A stretch of DNA of 64,000 nt from Pseudomonas graminis (GTDB lineage: Bacteria; Pseudomonadota; Gammaproteobacteria; Pseudomonadales; Pseudomonadaceae), in assembly GCF_001705435.1 (NCBI RefSeq), contig NZ_MDEN01000069.1, positions 1 to 64,000 of the forward strand, in the 5' to 3' direction. Both the position numbers and the translations under genes were made by a program. Below, piece after piece: positions 61,883 to 64,000 of the stretch (positions are counted from its first letter, which is position 1; the number at the start of each line of letters is the position of its first letter). A model generated the notes under the pieces. The model was not told the origin of the DNA, did no database searches, and saw only the letters and a program-made list of their open reading frames with translations.

Positions 61883-63070
61883 ATGGCCAAGTCCTATCCC
61901 ATTGTCCAACTAGACCTCACGCGCAAATGGGCATCCATTAACATCGCCGATATCCTGCCTACCTTGCTGCAATTGGTCAAAGAGGTCGCCATGATCATGG
62001 GCGGCAGCGTAGCTGTAGGGGCCATTGCCGGTGGGGCGGCTGGATCGCTCGCCTTTGGGGCGGGTGCGTTACCGGGAGCTGTAGTGGGTGGCGGCATAGG
62101 CGCGCAAGTCGGCAACTTGATTCTGTTGGGGATGGGACTTTCAGCCATCGCCGATTATTTCTATCAAGGGCTACCTCCTTGTCTTGCAAGCATTTATGAG
62201 GGCATCGTCACCGCATGGACCGCTGAGGACGGTGTCAGACCTGCAGGCCTTGATCCTACAGGCGCATCCGCATGGATAGTTGACGAGCGTATAGACGCAG
62301 CAGCGAGAAAACTTGCCAGCGGTCAGGAGCAGTTGGTAATGCTGTTGCTGACAGCCATTGTTACTTATATCTCTAGAGGACAGATTAAGGCTGGAGTCGT
62401 GGGCAGTCTGGACGGCATTGCCGCGCGCAGCGCAAAACTTCAAGCAGACATGACTAACAAAGAGGTTGCTGGTTGGTTAGCTCGGAATGAACGAGGTTTG
62501 CTGGCACTTCCTGAATTGCGAGTAAGCGAACCAATGCCACTGGCTAAAAAAGAACTAGAACCCAGGGTTTCGAAGCAGCCACAAAGACCAGAAATAAACT
62601 CAAAAGAGCAAGAAACCGGTGTCCCGATACAGCCAGAAAGACCAAAAGCAAATAAAAGAGAGGACGAACAACATCCTAATGGGAATCCCGTTTTAGGTGT
62701 ATTGGAAGACAGTGTATTCGCACAAAAAATGTCTAAGCCGGCCAAGGAGTTTAGCGACAAAGGAAAAGATATTTATTCTGAGGCTGCCGGGCATTCTATA
62801 ATAACCGTGGCCGATCTTACGAGCGCTTTGGAAAAAGGTACTATTACCCCTCGCCAAGTACCTTTAGACTACGTTATTATCGACGGCCACAACGTAATAG
62901 CGAACACCCGGAGTTTAACAGCGCTTATAAGTGCTGGGATACCCAAAAGTCAATGGTATGGGGCTAATAAAACAGGAGTCATAGCTTACGATGATGTAAC
63001 CTTTGATGAGCTTGTCAAAGCACAGCTTAGAAAAAATTACAACGGTTCCGTACTTGATGCCAGGAGATGA
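61883..63070 (+). CDS. Polymorphic toxin body with C-terminal ParB-like tip (probable remnant)
   Basis: 395-residue frame after the TAG, possibly restarted at ATG 61883. Residues ~40-90 are a Gly/Ala-zipper hydrophobic stretch (GGSVAVGAIAGGAAGSLAFG), suited to membrane passage. Residues ~210-260 are a Lys/Glu/Pro linker with lower GC (RPEINSKEQETGVPIQPE). The last ~90 (GHSIITVADLTSALEKG; VPLDYVIIDGHNVIANTRSL) follow the L-x-x-I-x-P...DG...N-x-R pattern of ParB/sulfiredoxin-type folds, so a nuclease-like tip is possible. I see no PAAR, Rhs or secretion marker. An immunity-like gene follows after six bases. Confidence 0.6.
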   Translation: MAKSYPIVQLDLTRKWASINIADILPTLLQLVKEVAMIMGGSVAVGAIAGGAAGSLAFGAGALPGAVVGGGIGAQVGNLILLGMGLSAIADYFYQGLPPCLASIYEGIVTAWTAEDGVRPAGLDPTGASAWIVDERIDAAARKLASGQEQLVMLLLTAIVTYISRGQIKAGVVGSLDGIAARSAKLQADMTNKEVAGWLARNERGLLALPELRVSEPMPLAKKELEPRVSKQPQRPEINSKEQETGVPIQPERPKANKREDEQHPNGNPVLGVLEDSVFAQKMSKPAKEFSDKGKDIYSEAAGHSIITVADLTSALEKGTITPRQVPLDYVIIDGHNVIANTRSLTALISAGIPKSQWYGANKTGVIAYDDVTFDELVKAQLRKNYNGSVLDARR

Positions 63071-63076
63071 TAGCTT

Positions 63077-63475
63077 ATGAAACTCTTACAGCCCCAAAAG
63101 CTTTTGGATCTCGATACCGTTTTGCCTTCAGATGGTGAAGATTATGTTGAGATGTCTTGGGTCGATAACTCGCTCACACTTAACATCTATTACGATCCGG
63201 AGCTTCCCGGTATCGTGCGGGCAAAAAAAGCCTTTGTCTTTTTGTCGCCTAGCTATTTCGTAAAGACACCGTTCCCGGGGCATAGCTTTTTTAGTTGCCC
63301 TGACGACCGGGATTTATCGTTGCTGAGCTGTTTGGTGGAGTACAAAAGCTCAGAAATGCTGGATATCGCGAATAAGCCCCCCGGCTTGCCTAGATACCGG
63401 CATTTTCGGGTATACCTACACTCTGTAGGGGCGGCACTCCACATCGTTGCGCAGTCATTTGAAGTTATAGACTAG
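63077..63475 (+). CDS. Probable immunity protein
   Basis: 132-residue soluble, slightly acidic protein without known domain (LLDLDTVLPSDGEDYVEMSW; LTLNIYYDPELPG; YRHFRVYLHSVGAALHIV). AGGAG lies ten bases before ATG, inside the end of the toxin gene. Position, length and low GC match an immunity gene cognate to the upstream tip. It overlaps the converging KptA gene by 11 bases. Function is inferred only from context. Confidence 0.6.
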   Translation: MKLLQPQKLLDLDTVLPSDGEDYVEMSWVDNSLTLNIYYDPELPGIVRAKKAFVFLSPSYFVKTPFPGHSFFSCPDDRDLSLLSCLVEYKSSEMLDIANKPPGLPRYRHFRVYLHSVGAALHIVAQSFEVID

Positions 63476-64000
63476 TCTTGAGAGGAAGCCACTCCGCAGG
63501 GACTTTATCGATTAGCCACACTGCGTTTTCGGCCTTATAAAACTTGAAGCCCATTTCATGCATTCGAAGGGCTTCAATTTTCAGGACAACTGGCTTGCCA
63601 TAGCGAAGCCCTACGGAATGTGCAGTTTCTGGGCTTTCCGACAAGTGCACATGATGACGTACTCCCGGACTGAGTCCTTTCTCATAGATTGATTCCAAGA
63701 ATCTGGTGGCCGTACCATGGTAGAGGAGTGTGGGCGGTATCATCTGCGTGTGTTGAAGATTTACTGTGCGAGTTGAATGACCTTGCGCGGCTCGGATAAG
63801 TTGTCGGCTTTCTGAAATAATAAATCTTTTCTTCTCGCTTTCGTTAACCACCTTTTCCAACAGGTCTCGGTCAATAACGCGATTATTTCTCGAGGCGCAC
63901 AGGATTAGCGCATCGATATCGGCCCATCCATCTGAATCCAGCTCCAAGCCGATGGCTTCTGGTTCATGCCTTAAGACATAACTTAAAAACTTGCTGGTTT
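63465..64000 (-). CDS. kptA: KptA RNA 2'-phosphotransferase, 5' end beyond the window
   Basis: Tpt1/KptA-family enzyme that transfers an RNA 2'-phosphate to NAD+, giving ADP-ribose 1'',2''-cyclic phosphate. The frame stays open to the window edge: codons from ~63998 encode TSKFLSYVLRHEPEAIGLEL, the family N-terminus, so TTG 63947 is an internal codon. LLYHGTATRFLESIYEKGL (~95) and VRHHVHLSESPETAHSVG hold NAD and catalytic residues. About 177 residues are visible of ~182 expected. Overlaps the immunity gene tail-to-tail. Confidence 0.88.
   Translation of the reverse strand, partial: TSKFLSYVLRHEPEAIGLELDSDGWADIDALILCASRNNRVIDRDLLEKVVNESEKKRFIISESRQLIRAAQGHSTRTVNLQHTQMIPPTLLYHGTATRFLESIYEKGLSPGVRHHVHLSESPETAHSVGLRYGKPVVLKIEALRMHEMGFKFYKAENAVWLIDKVPAEWLPLKTSL

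Noticed and set aside
63948..64000. TTG 63947 as start of KptA
   Set aside because: The frame upstream continues with the conserved KptA N-terminus to the window edge, so TTG is an internal codon.

Overview
The window is chromosomal DNA from a Pseudomonas, most likely of the fluorescens/syringae lineage. This rests on high GC, Pseudomonas-type codon use, two Pseudomonas REP families, and a gene order that, from memory, follows the P. aeruginosa PA4636-PA4686 neighbourhood run in one direction (mks condensin, holD-rimI, carbonic anhydrase, ychF-pth-rplY-prs, ispE-lolB, hemA-prfA-prmC-moeB-murI, photolyase block, hemH, uraA-upp, hpt, mqo). Between these core blocks lie strain-variable insertions.

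Layout. 1-150: 3' end of a 5S rRNA gene and its terminator. 0.27-5.1 kb (-): the MksF-MksE-MksB condensin operon, with no fourth (MksG nuclease) gene. 5.2-7.7 kb: cryptic DNA polymerase III psi subunit overlapping rimI, an acidic protein and a beta-carbonic anhydrase. 7.9-21.4 kb is mostly accessory: a secreted unknown, two chemoreceptors, a BrnT-BrnA toxin-antitoxin pair, an HD hydrolase, a Zur-box-preceded metal ABC operon that opens with an unannotated 45-residue membrane peptide, a flavin reductase, a ketoglutarate-semialdehyde-type dehydrogenase, a tiny secreted peptide and tRNA-Met. 21.6-34.2 kb is core: methyltransferase, ychF-pth-rplY, prs, tRNA-Gln, ispE-lolB-TPR lipoprotein, then hemA-prfA-prmC-moeB-murI. 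After pagL and a YkgJ-type protein comes a light-response block (34.9-41.3 kb): photolyase, MerR/LitR-like regulator, DUF523/DUF1722 protein, Trp-rich small protein, FAD oxidoreductase and a TIGR01777 epimerase. It carries LitR-type TGTACA half-sites at promoters. hemH, uraA-upp, hpt and mqo follow.

49.2-61.6 kb holds envelope and housekeeping genes: YajG-type lipoprotein, a PAP2 acid phosphatase fused to an autotransporter, an acyltransferase, Cys-rich and DUF2007 small proteins, YedK, an M48 lipoprotein protease, a Gdt1-family Mn exporter behind a yybP-ykoY manganese riboswitch, RsmC, a hydroxyacid dehydrogenase and a LysE exporter. The right edge (61.6-64 kb) is a lower-GC polymorphic-toxin locus: a toxin gene split by an in-frame TAG, a probable immunity gene, and a KptA RNA 2'-phosphotransferase that runs off the window.

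The most noteworthy items are the coupled micro-ORF in the Zur-box metal operon, the nonsense-interrupted toxin with a ParB-like tip and intact immunity gene, and the duplicated LitR-type operators of the photolyase block. All calls come from reading the sequence and family knowledge; no database search was run.
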